A stretch of DNA of 53,195 nt from SHLQ01 sp964610745. Its GTDB lineage: Bacteria > Actinomycetota > Acidimicrobiia > Acidimicrobiales > SHLQ01. The translations under genes and the position numbers were made by a program. The notes under the pieces were generated by a model that saw only the letters and a program-made list of their open reading frames with translations, did not search any database and had not been told where the DNA came from. The stretch spans positions 1-53,195 of the forward strand of contig CAZSYL010000023.1 of the NCBI GenBank assembly GCA_964610745.1, given 5' to 3'. The first letter of the stretch is position 1, and each line of letters opens with the position of its first letter. Below, piece after piece: positions 7,854-16,187 of this stretch.

Positions 7854-8930
7854 GTGACCGGAGTAGTTGTCAAAATCGGGACCTCGTCGTTGACGAACGC
7901 CGGCGGCGTTATTGACTCGACGGTTATCGACAAGGTCGTTGACGAAGCAGCGGCCTTGCGTTCGCAAGGGGTCGCGGTCACGATCGTTACCTCTGGCGCG
8001 ATCGCTGCAGGTATGCCCGTCATCGGTATCGCAGCGACGGAGCGACCCACGAGCGCCGTGTCGTTGCAGGCGCTGTCATCGATCGGGCAACCCGCCTTGG
8101 TGGCGACCTGGTCGGAGTCCTTTGCGCGGCACTCCCATGTCGTCGGCCAGATCCTGCTCGCCCCACACAATTTCGGCGAGCGCAAGCAGTACTTGCACGC
8201 GCGCTCCACGCTTCAGCGGCTCCATCAGCTGGGTGTGGTCCCACTCATAAACGAGAACGATGCGGTTACCGACGCCGAGATCCGCTACGGCGACAATGAC
8301 CGAATCGCAGCGCTTGTCGCGACCTTGGTCGAGGCCGAGACGCTCGTGCTGTTGACCGATACCGATGGGGTCCTTACCGCAGATCCCAATGTCGACCCGA
8401 ACGCTTCGCTGATCGACGAGATCGTCGAGTTCGACCACCAGCTCGAAGAGTTGGCGGGCGGGGCTGGCTCGGTTCGTGGTTCAGGTGGCATGGCCTCCAA
8501 GCTGACCGCCGCAAAGATCGCCGCATGGTCTGGGGTTCGTACGGTCATTGCAAACGCCCAACGAGACGGCGTTATTGCCGATGCTGTTGCCGAGATTCCC
8601 GGAGTGGGAACGGTTGTTCAGCCCCGGGAAGAAACACTCAGCGCTCGGAAGCTCTGGATTGGTTTTGCGATGCGATCGGTGGCGACGGTTCAGGTCGATG
8701 CGGGTGCCCGGGACGCGCTCACCGCTGGTGGTCGTTCGTTGCTCTCGGTGGGTATTGCTTCGATCGATGGAAAGTTCGAACGCCGCGACCCGATCGAGAT
8801 CACCGGTCTCGATGGCGAGGTGTTCGCGAAAGGCCTGACGCGCTTTAGCTCAGACGAACTTGCGGACCAAGGAACAGAGACCGCCGGCCGCATCGTCATC
8901 CACGCCGACGACCTAGTCCTCATCCCCTAA
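7854..8930 (+). CDS. proB: Glutamate 5-kinase with PUA domain
   Basis: The 358-residue enzyme phosphorylates L-glutamate, the first step of proline synthesis. The amino-acid kinase domain (about 1-250) shows VVKIGTSSL, TSGAIAAGM, LINENDAV and TDTDGVLTADP. A C-terminal PUA domain occupies about 265-350. The GTG start is preceded by GGGGCGAA. It follows obgE after 9 bp in one transcript. The next pathway gene, proA, lies about 4.4 kb away beyond a block of minus-strand genes, so the proBA pair is split. A strong hairpin immediately follows the stop. Confidence 0.95.
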   Translation: MTGVVVKIGTSSLTNAGGVIDSTVIDKVVDEAAALRSQGVAVTIVTSGAIAAGMPVIGIAATERPTSAVSLQALSSIGQPALVATWSESFARHSHVVGQILLAPHNFGERKQYLHARSTLQRLHQLGVVPLINENDAVTDAEIRYGDNDRIAALVATLVEAETLVLLTDTDGVLTADPNVDPNASLIDEIVEFDHQLEELAGGAGSVRGSGGMASKLTAAKIAAWSGVRTVIANAQRDGVIADAVAEIPGVGTVVQPREETLSARKLWIGFAMRSVATVQVDAGARDALTAGGRSLLSVGIASIDGKFERRDPIEITGLDGEVFAKGLTRFSSDELADQGTETAGRIVIHADDLVLIP

Positions 8931-8981
8931 AGATTTGTGATGACTTTCCCACCCTGGAGGTCGGAAAGTCATCACAAATCT
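8931..8981. terminator. Bidirectional hairpin terminator between convergent genes
   Basis: AGATTTGTGATGACTTTCC (8931-8949) pairs perfectly with 8963-8981 around a 13-nt loop. It touches the proB stop on one side and the stop of the secreted-protein gene on the other, so one structure can end both transcripts. The U-tract is short. Confidence 0.75.
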
Positions 8982-9828
8982 AGTTGCGGGAGATGACGGC
9001 TTCTAGGTCGACGACTTCGACCACGTCGTCGAAGGTTTCGGTGATTGTTCCGAGGGGTTGGGGTGTTGGGGACGCCGCGTTGTCCCACCAGAAAAGGTCC
9101 CATGTGCTGGTGGCCTCAATGGTTTGAACACCTTCGCGGAGGAACGTGAACGTACACGGGCTATCGATCGCACCCGGAGCCCACAGCGGAGCGTTGTCGC
9201 AGGTGACCAAGCCCTCGTTGGCTCCGCTCATGACAAACCGAGTCTCGCGGTAACGGCTTTCGATGGTGACGGTCAGTCCGCCCGCCGTCGCCCAAACCAT
9301 CGTGGACGCAGTGTCACCCTCAGGCCACAGCCAGGTCTCGATGCCGGTGATCTGCTGATCCGCGGGGCTAAACGCTGGCGGAAGGTCGGTTGGGTTCAGC
9401 GCGTTCTGCGCCACTTCGCGGATCTCGATCGAGGTCACGAGATCGGGCTGGGTGGGGTCTACAGAAGCGCCTGGGTTGTATTGGTAGACGGGGTTCAAAA
9501 TGTTGGTAGCGCCAGTGCCCGGACGTGCCAGGCACACGAGGTTGTAGAAGTTTCCGGGGATGGGGTTGGTCGTTGAGTTGGCGAGCGATTCGAGGGTCGT
9601 GTCGAAATAGAAGCTGCAGGTGTACGGCCACACACCCGGACGTGCACGCGGAGGCTCCCCAGAGCCATTCCGGATGTCCCGGCTCGGCGCGGAGACGACA
9701 CTGACGACACCTTGCCCTCCGGTGATCGTCGTCGTGCTTTCCGTCTGGGCTTGCGCTGGGGGAGCAGTGGCCACAGCAAGCACGCCTGCGAGCAGCCCAG
9801 CCGCGATGAACAGGCCGACCCATCGCAC
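8980..9828 (-). CDS. Secreted protein of unknown function
   Basis: I do not recognise this 282-residue protein. It starts with a typical Sec signal peptide (VRWVGLFIAAGLLAGVLAVA, then APPAQAQ with AQA as probable cleavage site). The mature part is rich in beta-prone, Trp/Tyr/Phe and Asn/Pro residues. Four cysteines (TCSF, LVCLA, VTCDN, SPCTF) could form two disulphides. The GTG at 9828 is chosen because the alternative GTG at 9858 lies inside the terminator hairpin of the upstream gene. It is probably monocistronic, isolated by hairpins on both sides. An extracellular adhesive or envelope role is possible but unproven. Confidence 0.7.
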   Translation of the reverse strand: MRWVGLFIAAGLLAGVLAVATAPPAQAQTESTTTITGGQGVVSVVSAPSRDIRNGSGEPPRARPGVWPYTCSFYFDTTLESLANSTTNPIPGNFYNLVCLARPGTGATNILNPVYQYNPGASVDPTQPDLVTSIEIREVAQNALNPTDLPPAFSPADQQITGIETWLWPEGDTASTMVWATAGGLTVTIESRYRETRFVMSGANEGLVTCDNAPLWAPGAIDSPCTFTFLREGVQTIEATSTWDLFWWDNAASPTPQPLGTITETFDDVVEVVDLEAVISRN

Positions 9829-9847
9829 ATCGCCGCCAAAAATAAAC

Positions 9848-9879
9848 TTCCCGACCACAACAAAAAGTGTGGTCGGGAA
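9848..9879 (-). terminator. Intrinsic terminator of the pspA operon
   Basis: On the minus strand, TTCCCGACCACA (9879-9868) pairs perfectly with 9859-9848 around an 8-nt loop and is followed by GTTTATTTTT. It ends the tandem pspA transcript before the secreted-protein gene. Confidence 0.85.
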
Positions 9880-9906
9880 ATCAAACTCAAACGAGTGTCG
9901 TTTGGA

Positions 9907-10614
9907 CTACGCCTCCGGATCAGCCCCATCGTCACCCGAGGCATCGTCAGCACCGTCGGGCGCATCGAGCGATGCATCTACAACAGCGTCGGTCGGAACG
10001 TCCTCAACCGCGCCAATAATGCCCAACTGACCACGAATCTCTGCCAGCTTCGCCGCTGCCTTTGATTCAGCGGCGGCCTTCTCGACCATCGCTGTCGCGC
10101 CGGAAACATCGTTCTGGCCATCGACTGCGTCGAGCTCAGCGCGTGCTTCGGCGGTCACGACTCGGGTGTTGATCTTGTCCTTGACCGAGTCGAAGGTCGT
10201 GCCACCCTCGGCCTCGAGCGTGGCCTCTGCCATCTTGGCCCGTTCGAAATCAGCGCGCAGTGCTGCACCCTTTGCCTTCATCTGGGTCATCTCGATCGCG
10301 GAGTTCGACGCGATCGATTTGGCTTCGTCAGACGCTTGCTTGGCTTCGATCAGCTCGATATCGATCGCTGCAATCTGCGTATCGATGCGCACGATCTCAC
10401 CTGCGATGAGTTCGGCGGATTCGGTGAATGTTGCAGCCTTGGCCGCATCACCTTCCTGCTCGGCCTCATTGGCCATCAAGACTGCCTGGCGCGCATTGGT
10501 GTTTGCCCGTTCCAACTCGTTGTACAGCTTGGTCCGCTGAGCTTCGAGCTGGTTCTCGTACGCAATGATGTTGACTGCGGACTCGCGCAGCGCCTTGACC
10601 TGGTCCGGCGTCAT
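9907..10614 (-). CDS. Short PspA/IM30-like coiled-coil protein lacking the N-terminal amphipathic helix
   Basis: This 235-residue protein is homologous to the gene before it. Segments such as VNIIAYENQLEAQRTKLYNE and NTNARQAVLMANEAEQEGDAAKA align with VIAHQKQTEMRLDKSMVEME and TSNARQAVMMADEAMQRGDETKA of the upstream protein. It starts about 35 residues later in the alignment and so lacks helix alpha-0, the membrane-binding element of PspA. The central helical hairpin is kept. The C-terminus is a low-complexity acidic tail (DGADDASGDDGADPEA). It lies 3 bp after the first pspA gene in the same operon. PspA proteins form ESCRT-III-like membrane scaffolds; a helix-less partner might modulate polymerisation. 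That role is inference. Confidence 0.8.
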   Translation of the reverse strand: MTPDQVKALRESAVNIIAYENQLEAQRTKLYNELERANTNARQAVLMANEAEQEGDAAKAATFTESAELIAGEIVRIDTQIAAIDIELIEAKQASDEAKSIASNSAIEMTQMKAKGAALRADFERAKMAEATLEAEGGTTFDSVKDKINTRVVTAEARAELDAVDGQNDVSGATAMVEKAAAESKAAAKLAEIRGQLGIIGAVEDVPTDAVVDASLDAPDGADDASGDDGADPEA

Positions 10615-10617
10615 GGC

Positions 10618-11415
10618 CTAACCCGCGGTAGCGGTGGTGCCGCCCTCGTCGGGCGTCGCAGCGGCGGTGTCGCTTGGTGTTGCGGTCGTGGCCGAACCCA
10701 CACCGAGCTGGCTCTTGAGCTCCTCGAGTCGAGCCTTGGCCTGGGTTCCCTTGGCGGCGGCTTCGATTTCGGCCATGCGGCCTTCGGTCGAGGATGCGCT
10801 GAGGTCGGAGGATGCCTGCGCCTTGGCGAGGCGACCCTCGATCTTCTCACGCACCTGATCGAGCGACGGTGTGTCGCCTCCGACCTGTTCGGTGAGCGAG
10901 TCCATTGCCTCGTTCATCTGCTCTTTCATCTTGGCCTGGTCGAGCTGGCTGAGCAGCTTCTGACGCTCGGCGAGCTTGGTTTGAAGCCGGTCTGAGTTCT
11001 GCGAGACCGCAGTCTTTGCCTCGTTCGCGGACTGCGTTGCCTGCAGGTGAAGGGCCTTGAGGTCTTCGACCTCTTGCTCGACGGCGATCAAACGCTGAGC
11101 AAAGGCTTCGGCGGCGCTGGTGTACTCCGTTGCCTTGGTCTCGTCGCCGCGCTGCATTGCCTCGTCGGCCATCATCACGGCCTGGCGGGCGTTGCTGGTC
11201 AGCTTCTCCATCTCGACCATGGATTTGTCGAGGCGCATTTCGGTTTGCTTTTGATGCGCAATGACATTCGCTGCCTGTTCCTTCAGGCGCTGATGTTGCT
11301 CTTTGCTCTCCCGAATAGCCTGTTCCAGCTGGATCTTCGGATCTGCGTTCTTTTCGAACTCCGAATCGGCCTTTGCGGTGAGGTACTTCCACCATTTCTT
11401 CAGCGTGTTGATCAT
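10618..11415 (-). CDS. PspA/IM30 family membrane-stress protein
   Basis: The 265-residue protein has the full PspA architecture. An N-terminal amphipathic helix (MINTLKKWWKYLTAKADSEF) is followed by a long coiled-coil hairpin (about 25-220, DPKIQLEQAIRESKEQHQRL), then a Gly/Ala/Thr-rich tail. PspA/IM30 proteins bind stressed membranes from the cytoplasm and assemble into ESCRT-III-like scaffolds. No PspB/PspC or PspF-like partner is nearby, as is common in actinobacteria. The ATG at 11415 lies 6 nt after a TACCAT box, so the mRNA is probably leaderless, and a 12-bp palindrome sits just upstream. murJ is upstream on the same strand but 84 bp away. Confidence 0.88.
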   Translation of the reverse strand: MINTLKKWWKYLTAKADSEFEKNADPKIQLEQAIRESKEQHQRLKEQAANVIAHQKQTEMRLDKSMVEMEKLTSNARQAVMMADEAMQRGDETKATEYTSAAEAFAQRLIAVEQEVEDLKALHLQATQSANEAKTAVSQNSDRLQTKLAERQKLLSQLDQAKMKEQMNEAMDSLTEQVGGDTPSLDQVREKIEGRLAKAQASSDLSASSTEGRMAEIEAAAKGTQAKARLEELKSQLGVGSATTATPSDTAAATPDEGGTTATAG

Positions 11416-11421
11416 GAAATC

Positions 11422-11441
11422 ATGGTAGTGGCTGCGCAGCC
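11422..11441 (-). promoter_or_regulatory. pspA promoter box with adjacent palindrome
   Basis: TACCAT (11427-11422, minus) is 6 nt from the pspA ATG. The perfect palindrome GGCTGCGCAGCC (11430-11441) ends 2 bp upstream of it, between the -10 and where a -35 box would lie. This is a plausible repressor site; the regulator is unknown. Confidence 0.5.
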
Positions 11442-11499
11442 GACATGGCGTGAGTTCGTTCTTCGATATGAGGCTGATAGGGCCGGGGTGGAACTCGGG

Positions 11500-13212
11500 T
11501 TAACGTCGCAGCGGTTTTAGAGGCCCGACGAGCAGCACGTTCAGCGCCGGGATCCTTTGAAACCAGGCGATCACCAGGTAGGTGATGCCCGACAGCCCGA
11601 CGGAGAGCACCATCGCCAACGGAGGCCACATGTCGTCGGTCACGACCCGCATGACGAGGGCGACGAGGCCCGCCCCGACGAGGGCTGGGATCAAGGCTTT
11701 GATCGGCCGAAGCGGAGAGACGCCAGGGATTGCTTTGTCCGCTAGGCGCCACAACAGAATGGCCTCGATCCACGCTGCGACCGCCGAACCGAGTGTGATG
11801 CCCATTGCGCCGAACCGGAGCTCGGGGTTGCGTGTACCCGGATCAAAAAGCGTGGGGGCGATGTCGCGAATATCCGATGCGGCGATTCGATCGAAGAGTT
11901 GCATAGCGATGATCGCCACCACGATCGCGACGATGACTCGGACGACGGCCACCTTGGCCGGGCCGTTCGTGTCTCCCTGCGACCACAACGTGTTCTGGGT
12001 CAGGCGCGAGATCGCAGAGGGAATGAGTCCAAAAGCGTAGGTGCCGAGCGTGAACCACACGAGCAGGGTTTCGTCGGGTCCAAAGAGTCCTCGCTCAAAG
12101 AGAGTCGCCACGATCTTGTCGCCGAGCAGGATGTACGCCGTTGCTGTGAAGGAGACAAAGAATGCGATTTGGGCAAAACCAGCCTCACCACGTTTGCGGA
12201 TGTCTTCTGGATCGGTGAGTCGACTCAGTTCGGGGAGTTCCGATGCCGCAATGCTCACGGCGAACAGACTGATCGGCAGAATGTAGAGCAGCTGAGCATT
12301 GCCGAGGGCGGTGGCGCCGCCGGCGACGATAGCTGCTGCCAGAATCGTGTCGACGAAGGCCGAAATCTGGATAACCCCGCGACCACTGACCGCTCCGAGG
12401 AACCTTCGTAACACCTCGCGAGCACCTTCTCGCTTGAGGTCGAGGCTGAACTTGAGGCCCCTTGCGAGCCGACGCACGTTTGGAACTTGGACGAGGAACT
12501 GCAGCGCTGAGCCAGCAAGGAACCCCCAGGCCGCAATGTCGGCGACTTCGCCCAGGACTTCGATGTTCGTTGCAGCATCGGCGAGTTCGTCAGCGGAGAT
12601 CCCCGTGGTATCGCCGAGACCGAAGAAGAGGACGCCGCCGGCGACAGCTGAGATCTGAGCGATGTTCCATAGGACCGGCGCAACGTACGACAGGAAGAAC
12701 TGGCGATGGCTGTTGAGGATGCCGAGACACCATGCCGAAAGCACCAGAAGACCAGCGGACGGGAATGTGATCCGCAGGAGCGACACCATGAGGTCGAATC
12801 GAGGGTCGTCCACGTTGCCGCGCATGATCACCCAGCCGATCTGGCGAGCGAAGATCACGCTCAGGATCACCACCACAGCAGCAACTAATGCGAGGAGCGA
12901 AGCGATTGCCCCGGCGATACGGCCAGCTTCTTCCTCGTCGCGTTCCAACTCGTTCGAATAGACCGGAATGAACGATGCCGACAGCGTTCCTTCGCCGAGG
13001 AGCATCTGGAGGACATTCGGCACCCGCGTCGCGAGAACGAAGGAATCGTTTGCTCCGCCCACACCAAGAAAGCCGTTAAAGACCGCACCCCGGATCAGGC
13101 CAGCAAGACGCGAGAAAAGAATGCCGACTGCAACCAGCAGCGATGCGGACCGTTTGGGCTTGTCGCTGGCCGCGGAAGAGGTGTCAGAGGGGCTCACAGG
13201 AATCTCGACCAC
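11500..13212 (-). CDS. murJ: Lipid II flippase MurJ
   Basis: The 570-residue protein is a polytopic MOP-superfamily membrane protein that flips lipid-linked peptidoglycan precursor. After a short hydrophilic N-terminus come about 14 predicted hydrophobic segments. Family signatures include LLVAVGILFSRLAGLIRGAVF and GGANDSFVLATRVPNVLQMLLGEGTLSASFIPVYSN (residues about 52-87, split here from one run). Actinobacterial MurJ often has a pseudokinase extension; here the protein ends soon after the last membrane segment, so that extension is absent. The start is GTG at 13212. It is divergent from proA across 75 bp. Confidence in the family is high, but start precision is moderate because a TACCGT box overlaps the GTG. 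Confidence 0.92.
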   Translation of the reverse strand: MVEIPVSPSDTSSAASDKPKRSASLLVAVGILFSRLAGLIRGAVFNGFLGVGGANDSFVLATRVPNVLQMLLGEGTLSASFIPVYSNELERDEEEAGRIAGAIASLLALVAAVVVILSVIFARQIGWVIMRGNVDDPRFDLMVSLLRITFPSAGLLVLSAWCLGILNSHRQFFLSYVAPVLWNIAQISAVAGGVLFFGLGDTTGISADELADAATNIEVLGEVADIAAWGFLAGSALQFLVQVPNVRRLARGLKFSLDLKREGAREVLRRFLGAVSGRGVIQISAFVDTILAAAIVAGGATALGNAQLLYILPISLFAVSIAASELPELSRLTDPEDIRKRGEAGFAQIAFFVSFTATAYILLGDKIVATLFERGLFGPDETLLVWFTLGTYAFGLIPSAISRLTQNTLWSQGDTNGPAKVAVVRVIVAIVVAIIAMQLFDRIAASDIRDIAPTLFDPGTRNPELRFGAMGITLGSAVAAWIEAILLWRLADKAIPGVSPLRPIKALIPALVGAGLVALVMRVVTDDMWPPLAMVLSVGLSGITYLVIAWFQRIPALNVLLVGPLKPLRR

Positions 13213-13275
13213 GGTACTTCGCGTGGCCTAAAAAGCGTGGAAGGCCTCTGTGTTAGCGACTTGTCGTGAGGACGG

Positions 13276-13281
13276 TAGCGT
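13276..13281 (+). promoter_or_regulatory. -10 box of proA (leaderless)
   Basis: TAGCGT is followed by 6 nt and ATG at 13288. There is no Shine-Dalgarno sequence. This favours 13288 over the slightly earlier in-frame start at 13282. Confidence 0.45.
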
Positions 13282-13287
13282 TTGTGC

Positions 13288-14784
13288 ATGGCCGAATTGC
13301 GAGAACTGACAGCGGGAATGTCGATCGTCTATGGAGGGAACCAGGTCACGACCGTCCCCGAAGAAATCGCTGCGGCATTCGAGCCCGGCGATTCGTTGGT
13401 CGTGGTGCAGACGACCGGCGACTTGATCCACATACCCGCCGACGTCGCTACTGTTGCCAACGACTCGGTGAACGCTGCGCTCGAAGCGTTCGAACAGATG
13501 GGAACCGTCTCAGACGATGCCATCTCCACATTCTTTGGACTCTTTGCTGATCGACTCGCCAACGACGAACTCTTTGAGCCAATAGCCGTAGCCAACCGCG
13601 CCGACATGGAGAAAGCCCGGGCGAGGAGCCGCAGCACCACGCGCCTCGAGCTGACCGCAACCATGAGGGCCGACATGATCGAAGGTCTGCGCGGCTGGGC
13701 CGAACAACCGTCGGGTCGTGGACATGTCGTCGAACGTGTCGAACACGACGGATGGTCGATCGAGCAGGTCCGTGCTGGTCTCGGCGTCGTTGGTTTTGTT
13801 TTCGAGGGACGTCCGAACGTCTTTGCTGATGCCCTCGGCGTCTTGCGCTCGGGAAACACGGTCGTGTTCCGCATCGGCAGTGATGCACTCGGTACAGCCG
13901 AGGCAATTGTCGAACATGCCCTTGGCCCCGCACTGGCCGAAGCCGGCCTGCCCGCTGGTTCGGCAAGCCTTGTGGCCAGCGCCTCGCGCGCCGCGGGCCA
14001 CGCGATGTTCTCCGACGATCGTCTTGCGCTCGCCGTTGCACGTGGCAGTGGCGCAGCGGTAGCTCAACTCGGCGCCGTTGCGCGCCAGGCCGGCATTTCA
14101 GTGAGCCTGCACGGAACGGGCGGGGCCTGGATGGTGGCTGCCGAATCGGCCGATGTTGACCGATTCGCTGCCGCGGTCGTGAGCAGCCTCGATCGGAAGG
14201 TGTGCAACACGCTCAACACCTGCTGTATCACCCGAAGCGCGGCAGACCAACTGGTGCCAGCGTTCCTCGGAGCGCTCGATGCGGCTGGGGAACATCGCGG
14301 CGCCACGACCAAGCTGCATATCGTCTCCGACCAGACCGACACTCTGCCAGCTGAATGGTTCGAGGACGCGAGCATCGGGCGAGCCGAGGGTCTGGTTACC
14401 GAACCGCGGACCTCGACACTGTCGTGGGACGACCTCGGCAACGAATGGGAATGGGAAGATAGCCCGGAGGTCACACTGGTCATCGTCGAGTCGGTCGATC
14501 AGGCGGTCGACTTGTTCAACGCTCAGGCACCGCGATTTGTGATCTCGCTGCTCAGCGAAGACGAGGCCGAACACTCCCGATTCTTCGAACGAGTCGATGC
14601 TCCATTTGTCGGCGATGGCTTCACGCGCTGGGTCGACGGACAGTACGCCTTTAATCGACCTGAACTTGGTCTGTCGAACTGGGAGTTCGGTCGGCTATTC
14701 GGGAGGGGCGGAGTGCTGAGCGGCGACAGCGTGTTCACACTTCGCAGCCGAGTGACACAAACAAATCCAACACTGCGGCGCTGA
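13288..14784 (+). CDS. proA: Glutamate-5-semialdehyde dehydrogenase (gamma-glutamyl phosphate reductase), N-terminally extended
   Basis: This 498-residue protein belongs to the ProA branch of the aldehyde dehydrogenase superfamily and should reduce glutamyl-5-phosphate for proline synthesis. ProA features are GVVGFVFEGRPNVFADALGVLRSGNTVVFR and the catalytic cysteine region KVCNTLNTCC (in ProA, VCNAxET). About 60 extra residues precede the usual start (MAELRELTAGMSIVYGGNQV to DLIHIPADVATV), and they resemble no domain I know. Normal ProA has about 415-430 residues, so the extra length is real. Divergence of several motifs means a different acyl-phosphate or aldehyde substrate is possible. It is separated from proB by 4.4 kb. 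The gene converges on the SdpI-like gene with a 5-bp gap. Confidence 0.8.
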   Translation: MAELRELTAGMSIVYGGNQVTTVPEEIAAAFEPGDSLVVVQTTGDLIHIPADVATVANDSVNAALEAFEQMGTVSDDAISTFFGLFADRLANDELFEPIAVANRADMEKARARSRSTTRLELTATMRADMIEGLRGWAEQPSGRGHVVERVEHDGWSIEQVRAGLGVVGFVFEGRPNVFADALGVLRSGNTVVFRIGSDALGTAEAIVEHALGPALAEAGLPAGSASLVASASRAAGHAMFSDDRLALAVARGSGAAVAQLGAVARQAGISVSLHGTGGAWMVAAESADVDRFAAAVVSSLDRKVCNTLNTCCITRSAADQLVPAFLGALDAAGEHRGATTKLHIVSDQTDTLPAEWFEDASIGRAEGLVTEPRTSTLSWDDLGNEWEWEDSPEVTLVIVESVDQAVDLFNAQAPRFVISLLSEDEAEHSRFFERVDAPFVGDGFTRWVDGQYAFNRPELGLSNWEFGRLFGRGGVLSGDSVFTLRSRVTQTNPTLRR

Positions 14785-14789
14785 ACCCT

Positions 14790-15191
14790 CTAGTCGTCGG
14801 TCATCTCGATGTAATCAAGCGCCGCCCGGTTGCCCAGCCAGGTTCCGTACAGGATCATTCCGACCGCGGGCCCACTAAAGAGCAGGACCGTTCCTGCCCA
14901 GACGGCGGCGAACTGGTCGGAGTCACCACCGACGAACACCGTTGGGAAGACAGCACTGACGAGCCCTCCGATGACCAGCAGCCACCCCCCATTGACCGTC
15001 GATGGTCTCGCCACCCTGTTCCCGATGCTCCATGCCTCAGGGCTTGACTGAGTCGCCTTCGTGCGAACCCCAGCCCAGCTGTTCATGCCGAGTCGGCCAT
15101 CGGCTGCACGGTTCGCAACCCAAACCACGAGGACGCCGCTCAGGGCAATAATGACGCCCACGACAACGCTGGTGACGACGAGCCCCGTCAT
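14790..15191 (-). CDS. SdpI/YhfL-like family integral membrane protein
   Basis: The 133-residue protein has about four hydrophobic segments. The SdpI-family signature is between the first and second: LGMNSWAGVRTKATQSSPEAWSIGNRVA split as LGMNSWAGVRTKAT and SSPEAWSIGNRVA. In Bacillus, SdpI confers immunity to the SdpC toxin; most actinobacterial relatives have no known toxin partner, and none is seen here. The ATG at 15191 is chosen because the longer frame upstream runs through the promoter region of the MoxR gene and lacks the family pattern. It is divergent from the MoxR operon. Confidence 0.75.
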   Translation of the reverse strand: MTGLVVTSVVVGVIIALSGVLVVWVANRAADGRLGMNSWAGVRTKATQSSPEAWSIGNRVARPSTVNGGWLLVIGGLVSAVFPTVFVGGDSDQFAAVWAGTVLLFSGPAVGMILYGTWLGNRAALDYIEMTDD

Positions 15192-15252
15192 GGTTTGGGG
15201 GGACCGAACATCGGGACCGAATTCATGACGTCCGATTGTATAAGCAGCTTCT

Positions 15253-15290
15253 GGTAAGGCCGCTGGCCAGGCCTTACCGCCCGGTAGGCT
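15253..15290 (+). promoter_or_regulatory. Promoter box and inverted repeat of the MoxR-VWA-TOPRIM operon
   Basis: A -10-like TAGGCT (15285-15290) lies 6 nt before the ATG at 15297, giving a leaderless layout. Just upstream is a perfect 9-bp inverted repeat, GGTAAGGCC (15253-15261) and GGCCTTACC (15270-15278), with an 8-nt centre. Its place over the expected -35 region makes it a candidate repressor operator. No regulator gene is adjacent. Confidence 0.5.
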
Positions 15291-15296
15291 CCCGGG

Positions 15297-16187
15297 ATGG
15301 ATCATCGCTTTGCAGACGTCGCGGAAGTTCGCGACAAGCTCACCTCCGTCAACTACCTGGCCGACGACGCCATTGCCGGCATCGTGCACCTCGCCGACCG
15401 GCTCGAGAAGCCAGTGCTCATCGAAGGCCCTGCCGGTACCGGCAAAACCCAGCTAGCGAAGTCCGTCGCAGAGATGACCGGTGCCAAGCTCATCCGACTC
15501 CAGTGCTACGAAGGCATCGACGAAGCCAAGGCACTGTACGAATGGAACTACAAGAAGCAGCTACTCCGTATCCAGGCCGATCGCAGCGGCGACTCGGACT
15601 GGAGCGAGATTGAAGACGACATCTTTAGCGAAGAGTTCCTGCTAACCCGCCCGCTACTCGAGGCAATCCGTTCAGAAGAGCCAGTCGTGCTGTTGATCGA
15701 TGAGGTCGACCGGGTCGAGATCGAAACCGAAGCTTTGCTGCTCGAGATCCTTTCTGAATACCAGGTGTCGATCCCAGAGCTCGGTACGGTCACGGCCAAG
15801 CAGATCCCCCTGGTGTTCCTCACCTCGAACAACACTCGCGAGTTGTCAGAAGCGCTGAAGCGTCGTGCGCTGTACCTGCACCTCGACTACCCGGACATGG
15901 ATCGCGAGAAACAGATCGTGATGACCCGCGTCCCCGACATTGGCGACCATCTTGCAAGCCAGGTCGCCAGGGTCGTCCGTTCCATCCGTCAACTCGAGTT
16001 GAAGAAGCACCCATCGGTGAGCGAAACCATCGACTGGGCTCGCACCCTCGTGCTTCTCGGCATTGATCAGATCGATGCCGAAACCGCCACGGAAACCGTC
16101 AACATCCTGCTCAAGTATCAGAGCGATATTGACAAGGCCGTCAAGGACATGAACACGAACTCCGACAGCTACAACGGCGGCGCATGA
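15297..16187 (+). CDS. MoxR-type AAA+ ATPase
   Basis: The 296-residue protein is a MoxR/CoxD-like AAA+ ATPase. Walker A is GPAGTGKT (44-51), Walker B is VLLIDEVD with D135-E136, sensor 1 lies in VFLTSNNTRELSEAL, and an arginine-rich lid follows. MoxR ATPases act as chaperones that remodel or activate protein complexes, usually with a VWA-domain partner. Here the partner is encoded immediately downstream with a four-base overlap (ATGA). A leaderless start and an inverted repeat precede the gene. No carbon-monoxide dehydrogenase, methanol dehydrogenase or gas-vesicle genes are nearby, so the client is unknown. The operon's third gene encodes a TOPRIM protein. Confidence 0.93.
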   Translation: MDHRFADVAEVRDKLTSVNYLADDAIAGIVHLADRLEKPVLIEGPAGTGKTQLAKSVAEMTGAKLIRLQCYEGIDEAKALYEWNYKKQLLRIQADRSGDSDWSEIEDDIFSEEFLLTRPLLEAIRSEEPVVLLIDEVDRVEIETEALLLEILSEYQVSIPELGTVTAKQIPLVFLTSNNTRELSEALKRRALYLHLDYPDMDREKQIVMTRVPDIGDHLASQVARVVRSIRQLELKKHPSVSETIDWARTLVLLGIDQIDAETATETVNILLKYQSDIDKAVKDMNTNSDSYNGGA

